Shown one piece after another: positions 22,600-35,789 of a DNA stretch of 64,000 nucleotides (position 1 is the stretch's first letter; each line of letters starts with the position of its first letter). The DNA comes from Bolinopsis microptera (Eukaryota; Ctenophora; Tentaculata; Lobata; Bolinopsidae). The stretch is from NCBI RefSeq assembly GCF_026151205.1, contig NC_087076.1:18091419-18155418 (forward strand). The letters are read 5' to 3'. The notes beneath the pieces were generated by a model that was given only the letters and a program-made list of their open reading frames with translations, made no database searches and was not told the DNA's origin. A program made the translations under genes and the position numbers.

Positions 22600-23950
22600 A
22601 AACTGCAAGAATAAGGTGTAAGAATAAGGTGTATCTCAAGTCTTATTAAGTAAAATACAATTTAAGTAAAATACAATTTTTATTTTCCACAGAAGAATCA
22701 ATACATATTGAATTATAAATATCCGATAATTCCATTAATAATCATTAAAAGTTGCTTTGTCATTTGTAAAATCAAAAACGAAAAGCCGTACGCTGAACTG
22801 TGAACGCGCGCAGCGTTTTTTCTGCAGCTGCCTAGCTTCAAGCTTGTAGCCGCTAACATCAAAGCCGCCGCGCGCGCCCAGTGCTGGGGTGCATTCTCAT
22901 TAACAATTAAACTTGGTCAAAGATAGTTATATACAATTCCTAAATTAAATCAATAATCATGTTAATATGAGTATTCAACACTACTCGACAACAAATATTT
23001 GCCGGCCCATCAACGATTCAGTCGCCGAAACAAAAATCAAATGTTTGCTTTTTCGTTTCGGGGACTGTTTGAACTCAGTACTATATCCGACTAATCATAC
23101 TTTATAATGGTTAAAATACAAAGTAAAAAGATTTTCCTCGATGGGCCGGCATTCGCAACCGCGAAACGTTTTGAGTACGACAAACGATGACACCACCACC
23201 AGCCGTTAATTAATAAGTCCATGGGTGACGGGATAAAGTTAAAGTAAGATGTGTAATTTCATATTGCCTATCACCTATCACCAAAGTTACTTTGCATATA
23301 CTGCTTCTAGTTACACGATAGCGATCTCAGTTCCCAATAACGTGTGACCCAACAGAAGGGATTGTGGAAGGACACGTACATTTTTCATTAACACGTGCCC
23401 TGATTACCCCCTCCGTTGAGCTACTATACGGGGAACGTTGACCGCCAGTCTGTAGTCAGATCGTTAATAGATTTTACTTTAAAATTGGTTGCCGGGTGAT
23501 GGTGTCAGTGAGAGACGTTAAGTTAGGTGAACATTGGTACAAAAATATAATAATATAGCAGTTTATCTTAAATTTAAAATCACTATTTGTTAAAGTATAC
23601 AAACAGTTCTATTCAAAAGAACAAAGTCCGAGAGCAGAGATAAGAGAAGATTTGGAGACTATACACGCATATGTGGTGTTTAAATTTGGTGTTAGTAATT
23701 TTAGGGTTCGACCGAAAATGTTGGTCGGTTGGTTAATAGGGAGCAGTCACTGTCATTAGAATTATCAGATTAGGAGCAACAATTAGAATCAAATTGGACA
23801 TATTGTGTATTGTGGCCCAGAAATCAGTGAAACCTAGAATGGCGGTAAAATGCTAGCGTGCCTTGTTATGCGCGCTAACATACTAGCTGCTGAAAATAAA
23901 GAAGTATATCCATGATAATGACGTTTGGCGGCAGCGCCTGCCGATACCTG
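22600..23950. other. Intergenic sequence, nothing coding seen
   Basis: AT-rich stretch with one GC-rich island near 22805-22885 (several GCGCGC runs). No exon, repeat array or recognisable transposon protein was found. Confidence 0.4.
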
Positions 23951-23959
23951 GATTATATT

Positions 23960-25264
23960 GTGTTTAACTTAGAATTCAGTGAAATTTTTGTCATTCCATT
24001 CAGCACCATACCTGTTTTGGGCATTCATCAATGACTTTTGTAATTTATTCTTAACAGAAGAACAAGAGGAATTAAAATTAAATGAGCCAATTTTACAAAA
24101 CTCATTCCACAGCCACGCTGATTTATAGATGAATTGTTTAGTTGGAGAAGGTGTGATTAACAATTAACATATTGTCTTTCCTATGAGATATGGTGAACAA
24201 AGAGAACATTGAAATTGGTACTCTTGTCTTAATTATCTTTAAAAATTCCATTAGGCAACGTAGTCTATATAGGTTCTCTACAGCTAGTAATTTATGTTTT
24301 GCAAATAGAGGTTTGGTAGACTCCTTAACATAAAAATCGCAACCCAAACGTTGGGAGCCAAACGGTCTAACTCTAGCACATGTTTTGAATTTGTCTACAT
24401 ACCTTTTATGGTCTCCGAATAGAATTCTTATACATTTCTTCTGGGTAATAAATAGTGGTTTTAACTGGATATTAGGAATACCTCCCCAGACAGAAATAGC
24501 AAAACCGAGATGTGATTCAAAGAGAGAATGGTAAATTTGTTTATATAGTGATTCTGGTAAGCATTTCTTAATACGGTAGATACGTCCATAAGCACTGCGT
24601 AGTTTTTTGTTAAGAGATTGTATGTGTGGTTTCCAACTTAATTTGTCATTAATAATTACTCCAAGGAATTTAGTTTGACTAACACGCTTGATTACCTTGT
24701 TATTCATGGATAGGTAATAGCTATCTATATCGGCGTCTAATTCATTATTGTTACGTTTATTTGGAGAGAAGTACATGTAACAGCACTTTTTTACATTAAT
24801 GTGTAGTAGGTTTACTATCATGTACTTATTAACAGCCTGCAGTATTTTGTTAGCCATGTCATATACCTTATCCTTTGAGTCGGCTGCAACAAATATATTA
24901 GTGTCGTCAGCAAATAGAACAAATTTACCTAGACTTGTTATATTACAAATATCATTTATGTACAGTATGAACAGTAGAGGTCCGAGCACACTCCCTTGGG
25001 GGACTCCAAATTCTACAGGTAATTCATCAGATTTTACATCAAGAACGTCCACAAATTGTTTTTATTAGATAAATAACTAGAGATGAGATTTAGAGCATTT
25101 CCTCGGATACCATAGTTATTTAATTTTGTTATTAGCTTAGAGTGGTCTAGGGTATCAAAGGCTTTAGAAAGATCTACGAAGACACCTAGTACGTGCTGCT
25201 TTTTGCTGATTAACGATTCAATATGTTCTACAGAATAATTAAGTGCATGACTAGTGGAATGAAA
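23960..25264 (-). pseudogene. 5'-truncated LINE, reverse transcriptase C-terminal half
   Basis: On minus the RT motif A region (VFVDLSKAFDTLDH, 25060-25260) is in one frame, then a one-base frame change near 25055 leads into a 304-codon frame. That frame has the GVPQGSVLGPLLFILYIND block, the catalytic FADD motif and the thumb/connection region (TKFLGVIINDKLSWKPHI), ending near 24138. A last piece to about 23969 is in a third frame. This is a Jockey/CR1-type non-LTR element copy, broken by at least two frame changes. Its 5' edge coincides with the left end of the inverted-repeat element at 25270. Confidence 0.7.
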
Positions 25265-26449
25265 TATACCACTCCTGCGCGCAGTGTTGTGACCTCCCTT
25301 CGTCGTATTTTACACACATTTGGACGTTGGCAATTTATTCCATCGATAATTTTAAAATTTTAACATTTTTATATTAAATTCTTTTTTAATTTAGTTCTAA
25401 AACGATTGAGCTTGCTTTCTGTGAAAATTTAATGTACTTTCGTAAAATAATTTTGATGTGGCAGCGATTTGAAAAGGAAATTAGTTAAAAATAATACAAA
25501 AAAATCGGACATTTTTTGATATTAAAACATGAATAACTTGGGCTGTGTTGACAGTAGAAAAATTTATTAACCTATATCCGACAGCTTTAAAATTTTTCTA
25601 CGCGCCGCGCAAATCCACGCGCGCATTTTAGCGTGTCAAAATCGTTTAAAACTAGAATTAGTTGATGAAGGAGCATAATGCAGATCATACGTTGTACGTG
25701 TGGCTTGAACATTATGATTTCGCGCCATTTCTTGTTTCTGCACTCGCTTTGAACTTTCATGGCTTTAACAGCAGTTATCGACTGACGACTTTGCTGTATT
25801 ACATAGTGTACTTGGTACATAATTGATCAACGATAATAGGAGGAACCCCTGCAAGCTTTAAAGGGCTCGTGTTACTTTAACATCACTTTTGAATTTCACG
25901 AAAGCAGATAAAAGGTAGGTTTTCGTTGAATCAAAGTAAGCTAATATCAATTAGAACGAGTATAATTGTGTTACTTTAATACATCGCTTGGTACTGTATT
26001 TTATAGTTAACTAACGACATTCTCGCTTTAGGTTATTTTATATAAAACACTTTTATCATTGTTGATTGTGACTTGTCCAATCATTGCACTAGCTTATTAC
26101 AAAGATTATCAAAATCTTGCGGTAAAATTATTATACAAGCACCCATAAATGACAAAAGTCATTTAATTTCAACATTCCTCATTGCTTTTGTGATTTCCTG
26201 CAGCTCTTACTACTGGGCAGCTCTTACTACTGGGCAGGTCGCCCCGTGGTGGTTCATGGAGGCGTCTAAAAAAAACTGACTGAACTATAATCTAAATATG
26301 ATAAGTGCTTATTAACCTCTCTGCTTTAATTCAAACCTTTTATAGAATCTACATATGAACTTACAATATTTTGCAGTTTTAGTGACGTTGCAGAAACTCC
26401 GGAATACTGTGGATTGGGAGGAGGAGAAAGTGATAATTCTGTTATATGG

Positions 26450-26570
26450 CCTGTTTCTAGGACACGATAAACTTCCTAATAAGGTATTTTTTTCAGGATA
26501 CGATAAACTTCTTAATAAGGTATGATCTGTAGCTAGGACACGATTAACTTCCTAATACAGTATGTGTAGA
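26450..26570. repeat. Three diverged units of an about 50-bp repeat
   Basis: ACACGATAAACTTCCTAATA-like units recur near 26460, 26500 and 26538, inside the inverted-repeat element. A small hairpin (GGGTAG...CTACCC) lies at about 26624-26644. Confidence 0.55.
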
Positions 26571-26718
26571 TGATAACCTTCCTTCCTCTTCTAGATCAGA
26601 TGGCTAAGTTACGGTGCAAAGACGGGTAGCTTGAGACTACCCGTTGTTACCTATAATCTAACTCACTCTTTCCACATACGCGGCTAACCTGTTCCCGATC
26701 AATATTCAGGTAGTGGAG

Positions 26719-27878
26719 AACTTAGAGTTAGATTATTTATTCCGCTTTTTGATTTTCCCCAGTCTTCATGCTAGATTCCCGTTCATTTTAGAGCCTCATT
26801 TAATCAGTCGGCCTTACTAAAGAACCTCTCACCCTAATAAGAACACGTAACTTGAAGTCTGATCGACTACATAGCTTTCGCTACAGTACTAACACGTGCA
26901 TTTACAGAGGAGCAAAAGTTTGCGGAGGCATCCTAGAACGGTACATATTTTAACATATCATGCACAGGTGCCATTCTGTTTGTTTGGTTCACAGCTATTT
27001 CCTACTCCTAGACTCCGTGTTCGGACTTTTGATTTCTGTACCAGTTTATCGTTAACTTAGAGTTAGATTATTTATTCCGCGTTTTGATTTTCCCCACTCT
27101 CCATGCTAGATTCCCGTTCATTTTAGAGCCTCATTTAATCAGTCGGCCTTACTAAAGAACCTCTCACCCTCTTAAGAACACGTAACTTTAAGTCTGATCG
27201 ACTACATAGCTTTCGCTACAGCACTAACACGTGTATTTACAGAGGAGCAAAAGTTTGCGGAGGCATCCTAGAACGGTACATATTTTAACATATCATGCAC
27301 GGGTGCCATTCTGTTTGTTTGGTTCACAGTTATTTCCTACTCCTAGACTCCGTGTTCGGACTTTTGATTTCTGTACCAGTTTATCGTTAACTTAGAGTTA
27401 GATTATTTATTCCGCGTTTTGATTTTCCCCACTCTCCATGCTAGATTCCCGTTCATTTTAGAGCCTCATTTAATCAGTTGGCCTTACTAAAGAACCTCTC
27501 ACCCTCTTAAGAACACGTAACTTTAAGTCTGATCGACTACATAGCTTTCGCTACAGCACTAACACGTGTATTTACAGAGGAGCAAAAGTTTGCGGAGGCA
27601 TCCTAGAACGGTACATATTTTAACATATCATGCACGGGTGCCATTCTGTTTGTTTGGTTCACAGTTATTTCCTACTCCTAGACTTTTGATTTCTGTACCA
27701 GTTTATCGTTAACTTAGAGTTAGATTATTATTCCGCGTTTTGATTTCCCCACTCTCCATGCTATTATTGCTAGATTCCTGTTCATTTCAGAGCCTCATTT
27801 AATCAGTCGGCCTTACTAAAGAACCTCTCACCCTCTTAAGAACACGTAACTTTAAGTCTGATCAACTACATAGCTTTC
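26719..27878. repeat. 335-bp tandem repeat, about 3.5 copies
   Basis: Units start at 26719, 27054, 27389 and 27711, each opening AACTTAGAGTTAGATTAT. The third is 322 bp through a 13-bp deletion, and the last is cut after about 168 bp. Copies are nearly identical. No open frame runs through them. The block lies inside the inverted-repeat element, as satellite-like arrays do in some DNA transposons. Confidence 0.9.
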
Positions 27879-27879
27879 G

Positions 27880-28064
27880 CATACCGTTTCGTATCACGTA
27901 TTTATCATCTCTCCTTCTTCAGAGACTGGCTTTATTTCAACATACCGTATCGTATCACGTTTTTATCGTCTCTCCTTCTTCAGAGACAGGCTTTATTTCA
28001 ACATACCGTATCGTATCACGTTTTTATCGTCTCTCCTTCTTCAGAGACAGGCTTTCTTTCAGCA
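27880..28064. repeat. 61-bp tandem repeat, three copies
   Basis: Units begin CATACCGT at 27880, 27941 and 28002 and contain CTCTCCTTCTTCAGAGAC. It directly follows the 335-bp array. Confidence 0.88.
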
Positions 28065-28089
28065 TGGTTACCCAGAGACTTGATGGTAT

Positions 28090-28395
28090 CAGGGTTCTCG
28101 ATGTTCTGAGTAATGAATTTAGTTTTTCCCTTCATTCATTCTAAGTCCCACTGTGGCAGCAACCCTTTCTATCTCTTGCATCAGCGTCTCTGTCTCCTTT
28201 TCAGTATCTGCTATCAGAGCAATGTCATCCACAAAACCAGTGACTGATATCTTCTCCACCTTGACTCTCCTACTCCTATAAGGCTAAATGGTAAATCCTA
28301 TTTCAGGGTGCTTGCTTAAGGCTTGTCTCATGCAATAGTCTAGGGCTATTATAATGAACAGGTACGGTATGGTGCTAACATCTGCAAGATCTTAA
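28090..28395 (-). pseudogene. Reverse transcriptase fragment (second LINE family)
   Basis: Minus-strand translation gives a palm-domain piece: PYLFIIIALDYCMRQA, then, after one stop, VTGFVDDIALIADTEKETE (the F-x-DD catalytic box) and VGLRMNEGK. It is about 90 codons, broken, and nested in the inverted-repeat element. It differs from the LINEs at 24-25, 32-35 and 42-48 kb. Confidence 0.6.
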
Positions 28396-30314
28396 GGAGA
28401 GAGTGGCGTGACACACCCTCTGTAATCAATAACATTTTGCGAAACTTTCAGAAATACTAAGTTTGACCCAGATTTAAAGGTCGCTAGACTGAATGTAATA
28501 TTTCAGTTAACAACTCTACCTCGATTCGATGCAGTGCACAGTGGGAAAGGTTGAAGTTGACGTTCAAGCAGTCACCCTGCCGAACAAGAAATCTTTCAGG
28601 CCAAGAGGCTAGGTGACTAGAAACTCAATCACTATATCCGTGAAACTTGTCGGGAGCACTGTTATGTGAGTTATTTTACCTTCTAAATTCCAATGAGCAT
28701 GAAAATTACCCAGGTTCATGGAATGCACGAAAATGAACAAAAATTAATATTCTCCTAAAACTAAAAGTGCTCAGAACGGTTTAAAACTGGCCGGAAAGCG
28801 TTTAGATTGGTCCTAGGACCACTCAAACCAAGTTTGGGAATCACTGCATGTCTACAACCGATGTAACCAATGTTCCAAAATGTTCCAATTTTGTCCCAAT
28901 AACTCGTTCACCAGCCTACCTCCGTTCACCAGCATGCGCTGTGACCGTCATGGTCACGGCGCAAGATGCGCGGATTTTAAAATGGCGGGAACACATTTTA
29001 ATTGCCATTGTACATTATAGTACACTAGCAGGAACCCGTCTAACCCTAAAGTGGTGTCAAGACTCGAGAGACTAAAATAATTATTACCTATTTAATTCGC
29101 GTTTTTGACACCACTTGAGAGTCCAAATTTTGGGCACTAAAATTATTATTCCTTGGCCAATTTTTTATTTTTTCATGCTGATTTGAAGGCCATTAAAGCA
29201 TTTGACCCAGTCAAAAAAGTTTCAGTTGTATATGTTTTACGGTTTTTGCGGAAAGTCGCGTTAAAGTTGATGCCGTGGTGTCAGTAAAATGGCACGGATA
29301 TATACACATATATATATCGTCTCGCTTTATATATAGTAAGATAGTGGATAGTGGAGTGTGTGGTCTGATACTTGATAGTAGACAGAGGTTATATTTGAAA
29401 CATTCCCGGTGCCTTCAACTGTTCTTTACTGTGCATGCACTGTCTATTTGATTGCTTAAACGAATAGGCGAGCCTTCAAAAACATTAGTTTCAATGTTTT
29501 CATAGTTTTATGATGCAAATATAATTTTTCCATTTACATAACTGATAATACCCCCAATATCTTTTCAGTTGTGGAGGTCGGACCGAAACTGTAATCAGAC
29601 ACTAAACATTGACGAGGACCAATTACTCTACTCTTTCAATGATTAATAAAGATCGCTGATTGCTTTTACTAATGTATAATGTTAAAATGAAAGAGAAACT
29701 ATCGAGACGAAAGAGAAAAAGGCACTCATTTATTTATAGTTTTATGTCTTAACAATGATATTCGAAAGCTAATTTTAAAAACTGGCTCTGAATCCTTGCT
29801 AAATGATTTGGGAAGGTGTAAGGGCTTAATATGCCTGTAGACATCATTTTCAGTGGGTTTTATGAAGTTTATGATTAGAGTATATTTTGGGACTGAAATA
29901 AGCGCAAGACCTTCGACGTTTCTATTCCTACTGTTTTTTTAATTTAGCAAATATACAAACAAATTTTATACTGTCGTAAAGATAAAATATTTAGTTATCG
30001 GATAGAGACTTGAAAATTAAGTATTACAATAACCAAGCTAAAATATTCAATGTTAAACTCAAAAATTTTCACGCGTCTATGAAGAAATATTTAGTTCTGC
30101 GCGTAGTTTTTTGGTCACATCTACGGCAAATTTTCGCCAATTTTGTTCATAGTTTCAAAATGTTATTTAGTAGACAAATTACTTTCGGACTACATCCATA
30201 TTGTTTATTTAAGTCTAAAAGAAACAACATTTATTTGACTTCAAAATTGTTCAATCTGAATACGAGCTAATTACGACGAAGGGAGGTCACAACACTGCGC
30301 GCAGGAGTGTATAC

Positions 30315-32600
30315 AACGATCAGGATTTATAAGGCAGAGGTTTTGACAATATTGTTACATAGTAGTGAAAAAATAAAACAAAAGTTATATTAAAATCAGA
30401 GGAAGACAAACAGCCCAGCATTTTGGACTGGACGATTTATCCTTTAATCTCATCCCTCAGAGAACGGGCTATGAGGTTTCCTAAATTTGTTTCTGTTGTA
30501 AATAATTTTGAAAAAACAAATGTATTTAAACAGTATACACATAATATCACAATGACCCTATATAAAATGAAACATTTGAAAATGCAATATATTCCCCAAC
30601 TAAAATATTAGCAGAAACATTTTAAATGCACTTTTGACCAATTGTGGCTCCAAGTTCAAATCGAAACTCTCTGTGTCTACAAAGTTCTTTTACGCCCCTC
30701 TGTCTAACAAACAGTTCTAACATACAAGTAACAAGTATTCAAACAATATATTACACATAATATCACAATGACTTTATATATACATGGCTATACTACATGG
30801 GTTGGGGTCCCCCCTATTTTATTTTTTCAAATTTACTACTTTTTACAAAATTGAATATGTTCAACATATGGTTAAATTATAGTTTACAAGTATCACCCGT
30901 TAGTATTGCTAAAATAAATACAAAATATTTTGAAACAATTGCTTTATTTACGGATATCATCCGTTAAAAATCAAAAATATTAAAATTAATCACCTAACCA
31001 TGTGCTTTTGTGTTTTGCGGCTTTGCAGGCGCGATTGTTTCACAAGTAAAGAGGTGTGCGGTGCCACTGCAAGTACAAGGGCTATGGATAGAGCAACTAG
31101 AATTCAAACATGTATAAAATTTCTATCGCGTGCGCAATGTATTTTGATGCTTTGCATTAATTTATAATGCCATTTTTACAATGTTTTTTTAATCTAATTG
31201 AAATGTATTTTGTTTTATAATGAAAAAATTTAATTTATTTATGAATATAACATTATGTATTGATTGTTTTGTGGTAAATAAAAATTTTTCTTTCCTAAAC
31301 ATTTTTCTTTCCTAAAAAATAATATTATATTATAGGTCCGCGCGCACCGGAGACATTTCCCTTTGATTTAATTCTTACTATTGTCATTGACTTCAAAAGT
31401 CGAGCGCTACTTGTAATTGTGCTACTCGTAAGTTTATAACCTACCAAAACGCGCATCGAGTTGGACTCGTCGACAGTCTAATATTTAAAACAAATATTTT
31501 ACGAGTATCACTCGTTAATTGTGCTACTTAACGTCAAAACACCATGTACTTTTATTAAATCGTCGTTTTGTTGAATGATGTAAACTTTAACGGCGGTTTA
31601 TTTTTTGACCTATGTTGATAGCCTACGAGCTGACACGGGTCTCAACGACACTGGAGAAATGGGCGGACTTATGGTGGGTAGAGTTTTATGGAGACAGCGC
31701 ATCAATACTCGGACGCTGAAGCCGCCTTAAGTCAAGTCAAGTAAGTCAAGTGCATACCTTGCAACATGACAGATCTACATGCGACTCACCTTTTTCAAGC
31801 AGTATAGTATAGTACAGTACCATGTTGATGTACAGAAAGGGTAACCCTAATGTCACCATTCACACAGATACAAAATTGAAAAGGAGGACCCCTACTCCAT
31901 GTAGCTGAGACATCTCACAGTAAGTTGACCAAAGTGGCTCTTGCTCGTGAAAGATCCACCAACTACCCGCCGAAGCCTTGGGTTGGGTGTCCCTTCCCCC
32001 CGGATCATTTCGTCCGTAAAATTTGTATAAAATATATAAACTACAATAGAATATCTACAAAATTTACGTATATGAGTCTGAGATCTCAAAGCTCGTCTTT
32101 TGAGGGATAAGGTTGAAGTATACATCTTGCAGTCCGATATGCTAGGCTGTTGATCTTCCTCTGATTCCCCTCAGTGCAATGAGTGTGCTTCTTAACAGAT
32201 TAAATCTGAATCGGGTTCTGATGTGATTTTTAACCTGGCTTCTTTTTAGTGGTCATCTATCATCTCAGAGACATGATCTACAAACACAGCCAGTAGCGTA
32301 ACGTTGCCTGTTGGCGCTCCCCCTCCTGCTGTAAAAGCGCCCCCCTGTTGGCGCTCTCCCCTTTTGGCGCCCTTCCCTAGAATTGACCAAATTAGATGAA
32401 GAGGATACGCCAGTAAAATCTCTAAATAAGTGTGCTTCTAGAGCAAAACGCTTAGTTTTGCTAGTACCTTAATTAAGTTCTTCGGAATTGTTCCACATTC
32501 AAACGACGATTTGGCGCCCCCTAAGATTGCCCCCCCCCCCCCCAGGATCGGCAGGGCCCTTCGTTACACCACTTAACACAGTGCAGAGCGGTCCCATACC
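30315..32600. other. Non-coding AT-rich region
   Basis: No gene or full transposon protein recognised. Small features only: a poly-C run near 32529 and short GC-rich scraps near 31960-32000 and 32290-32380 that resemble dispersed repeats. Confidence 0.4.
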
Positions 32601-32619
32601 TCCAGAAGTTGTGAAGACT

Positions 32620-32835
32620 AGAAGGACAAAGGATCCTTTCCCTGACTGTAGTGCTCTCTTTTCATACAAATCTTTCTTTTATTTCTCATGCTCACTGTAG
32701 ATCTTATCTTGTGGCTTAAATGTATTGAAGTCGAAGTTAGGATGTGTGACCCTGATGTCAAAGAATGTTCTTTCGAAGGGTGCATACAGTCCAACAGCTG
32801 CAACACCAAGACGGGCTTTATCCTGGGGGTTGGCC
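32620..32835 (-). pseudogene. C-terminal fragment of another LINE polyprotein
   Basis: Minus strand reads about 65 codons including GLYAPFERTFFDIRVTHPN, a pattern I associate with the tail of RT polyproteins (FFDVRVFNP-like). It abuts, head to head, the plus-strand LINE that starts near 32825. Confidence 0.45.
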
Positions 32836-35045
32836 TTCTTTGAGTATCCTCTACATCTCGGATATGTTAAGGAAGGACCAGCTTCCACTGGAATGCAGCT
32901 CTAACTCAAGTCTATTCAAATATGCGGACGATGGAAGCATAGCAGTATCCCACATGGATCCTATATGTGCTCACCAGATAATGCAGCTGATGTGCAAATA
33001 CCTTCATGTCTGGTGCAGTAAATGGAAACTAATCCCGAACTGTGATAAAAACAAAACCGAGTGCATAATGATCGCACCAGCATCCTAAACTGCACCTGAT
33101 GTCACAACCTTAAGTTCGTTAATTATTGGCAACAGACCCATAACCTTTACGTATCAATCAACTGTTCTCGGATTAACAATCGACAACAAGCTCACATTCA
33201 AGGGTCACGCAAATTTCAAACTCAAGCAATGCTGGTTTGCCTGGCACAGGATCACCCAAAACTCCACCCGCCACAGAGGTCTGAATTCAAGGTCACTCAG
33301 AATGCTCTTCAGAACAGTGGTACTCACAAAACTTCTATATGCTGCTCCTATATGGCTAAAAGATAACCTCGACACTTTCAAAGACTTTTATGCCAGGGTC
33401 CTCTTGAAGATAAGCGGGGGGGGGGGCCACTCACTATCCTCCCAAAGATTTGACCTCTGTTGCGATTGGGATTCCACCCCTTGGGATATCCTACAAGATG
33501 GTCACTATAAAATTTATAATAAAAGCACTTTCTAGTGCAAAAAAACCAGAACAAACTGAGCAAAGACTAGCGGCAACTAATATTAATGGATAAGCCACAC
33601 ATCCTAAATTCCAGGTCCATATTTACACTGCCACATTCCCCACTATCACTATTTTCCTATCATCACAAACCGTAATTGATTTTAACAATCACAACACTAC
33701 ATATCCAAACTAATGGCATGGCATAGCAATATCTACGATATCCTAAATCAGTCCCTAAAAAACTTAGTGCGAGTCTGAAAGGCTGTTGGAAGCACAGAGT
33801 GCTCCATATTTTGTTTTATCAATAAACCTTTCTTTTTTCATTTTCTTTTTTTTTTAATTTATCAACTGCGTGCAAATTTCTGTTTCAGATTTGATCTATT
33901 TATGATATATATATTTATGATTATGTAATAAAGTTATTATATTCATAAACATTGGCTGGCTTACAAACCAGTCCCCAAACAAACAAGTGACCCATTTATG
34001 CAAGGGCTCATCTTGCAGCTAGAGAAGGCAAAGGCCCACCGATACCAGCACCATATTGACGAGATACGTAAGTTTCTAACATGGAAAACTGGGTCCAACG
34101 AACTAAACAGAAGCAAAATAGACCTTCTGACTAGTGTTCAGAACGATATTGTCAGCTACTCAAAAGAAGAAATAATCCGCTTCATGGACTTTACTTGGAA
34201 TAAATATCTCCTGCTGAACCCAAGAATAAATCAGAGTGAGGGTCAGATACTGGATAACATTGATGAAAGGAGCAAACGATTATTTCCTTGCTACTCAAGC
34301 AGAATCACAGATACTAAGGTTATGTCTCTCCTACATGGCCATGACATCACCTTTGCAGCCTTCCAGGCAAGGGTAGCCAACAACTGCGACCCTCAGTGTC
34401 CAAATTGTAAGGTATTGGACACCAATTATCACAGACTCTTCTACTGCCCACTGTGCAGCTGCTCTTACAGGGAAACCCTGCAGGAGCATTCCTTTAATGA
34501 CCAACCATCATGGTCTATCTTAAGAGATGATAGTGATAACAGCATCACTGCCTTCCGCTCTCTAGCACAAATTGCCATTGGTGAACTATCATAAAGATGT
34601 TTATTATAGTGCTCATCTCTTGTGAAATTTATTCTTCTTCAGCCTCTACTACTCACTCTACTGCCTCATCTTCTGAACAGGGGATTCTCAACACCCACTT
34701 TCAAGTTGAGTACTCTCGGCCCACTTAGTCCACATGCCTTGCAAACTTACAGCACGGTATTTGTAATGGTCTAAGTTCCTAATTATACTCGCCAAAGATG
34801 GTTCCACTAGTCAACCGTAGGAGAAGAGAAAGCTTAACCACAAATTAGATGGCTGCATTTTGTTTTGATTTTATTAGGTCCTAGTATTTATTCCTATTGT
34901 CTTTAAGTTTTAAGTGAACTCTCCTTAAATTATTTTAATGCAGTCACTCAGATAAGTTTATACCAGGACACTTCAACAAAGACACATACTCTGCCCACAA
35001 TAAGGGGCCATAATTGTTTCAATTATGTAACTGTATAGAATTATT
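32825..35045 (+). pseudogene. Decayed LINE, RT to 3' end
   Basis: From about 32825 the palm domain appears (SILYISDML, then the catalytic box FKYADDGS at about 32930), with a stop at 33088. The connection region resumes in another frame (VLGLTIDNKLTFKGHANFK, 33160-33540), interrupted by a poly-G run at 33418 and a non-coding insert at about 33550-33990. A 198-codon frame at 33998-34594 ends the protein with a Cys-His zinc-knuckle (CDPQCPNC...H...C). The 3' UTR to about 35045 matches the tail at 21400-21500. Copy inactive. Confidence 0.65.
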
Positions 35046-35179
35046 ATATCGGGTCTCAATAAGAGGTCTCGACTGCCTAGGCATCAAACCTTGGCAATCG
35101 GTAATTTTCCTCTGGCCCGGAGTCAGCTGACCCTAGGGACCAGAGGATAAAGGCGTAGAGACTGTGTGTATCTACAAAA

Positions 35180-35789
35180 GTGGTTGTTTTTACAAGAGAC
35201 AGGGCTAACAACGCAAGGGAAGAAAAACGGGAGAAACAAACACAAAATGCATATTAAATGACTTAGAAATTCAAACAATCCTACACTACAATAAATGTTT
35301 ATTACATAATTATAATATGCTGTATAAACAAGAAACAGGGCTTGCAGGGCAAGAGATGGGACACATAAGAGCTGGCCACAGAGTGTATAATACAGTAATT
35401 CAGCAAACACCTATTACTAATACTGAAAACTGAATCACAAATTATCACAATAATTACAAGAATATATGAAATACTAAACACAATTTTTATACAAGAAACA
35501 GGGCTTGCAGAGCAAGGGAAGAAAAACAAGAGAAATAACTGTAACAATTGTATATCACAAAGTCCAGACGAAAATAATCTTTGCACAAATCTGGGAGTAA
35601 ATTCAATACAGTATACTTAATAAATACAATAACTTTCCGATATGTACATTGATATGAGTTAAAAGTTGTATAAACTAGAGACAGGGCTTGCGGAGCAAGG
35701 GAAGAGATAAAAGAGGACCAGGCAAAAAGTATATATTACAGTTATACAGAATAAACTAAAACTGAAAGAAGTGTGTATTAAACACTCAA
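35180..35789 (-). repeat. About 160-bp tandem repeats in the LINE 3' UTR
   Basis: Four units, each carrying ACAGGGCTTGC(A/G)GAGCAAGGGAAGA-like sequence, near 35190, 35335, 35497 and 35680. They lie directly after the LINE stop codon at 35790. Confidence 0.6.

Larger units (their letters stand above)
25270..30309. mobile_element. 5.04-kb element with 38-bp terminal inverted repeats
   Basis: Positions 25270-25307 and 30272-30309 are perfect 38-bp inverted repeats starting CACTCCTGCGCGCAGTG. They are flanked by TATAC on both sides (25265-25269 and 30310-30314), a 5-bp target-site duplication. No transposase frame was recognised inside. The interior holds two tandem-repeat blocks and a LINE RT fragment, with AT-rich arms. 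CAC at the tip plus a 5-bp duplication recalls Transib-type elements, but that assignment is weak. It is probably a non-autonomous DNA transposon. Confidence 0.7.

Noticed and set aside
24138-25052. The 304-codon RT frame as a host gene
   Set aside because: It is the C-terminal part of a LINE with frame changes at both ends.
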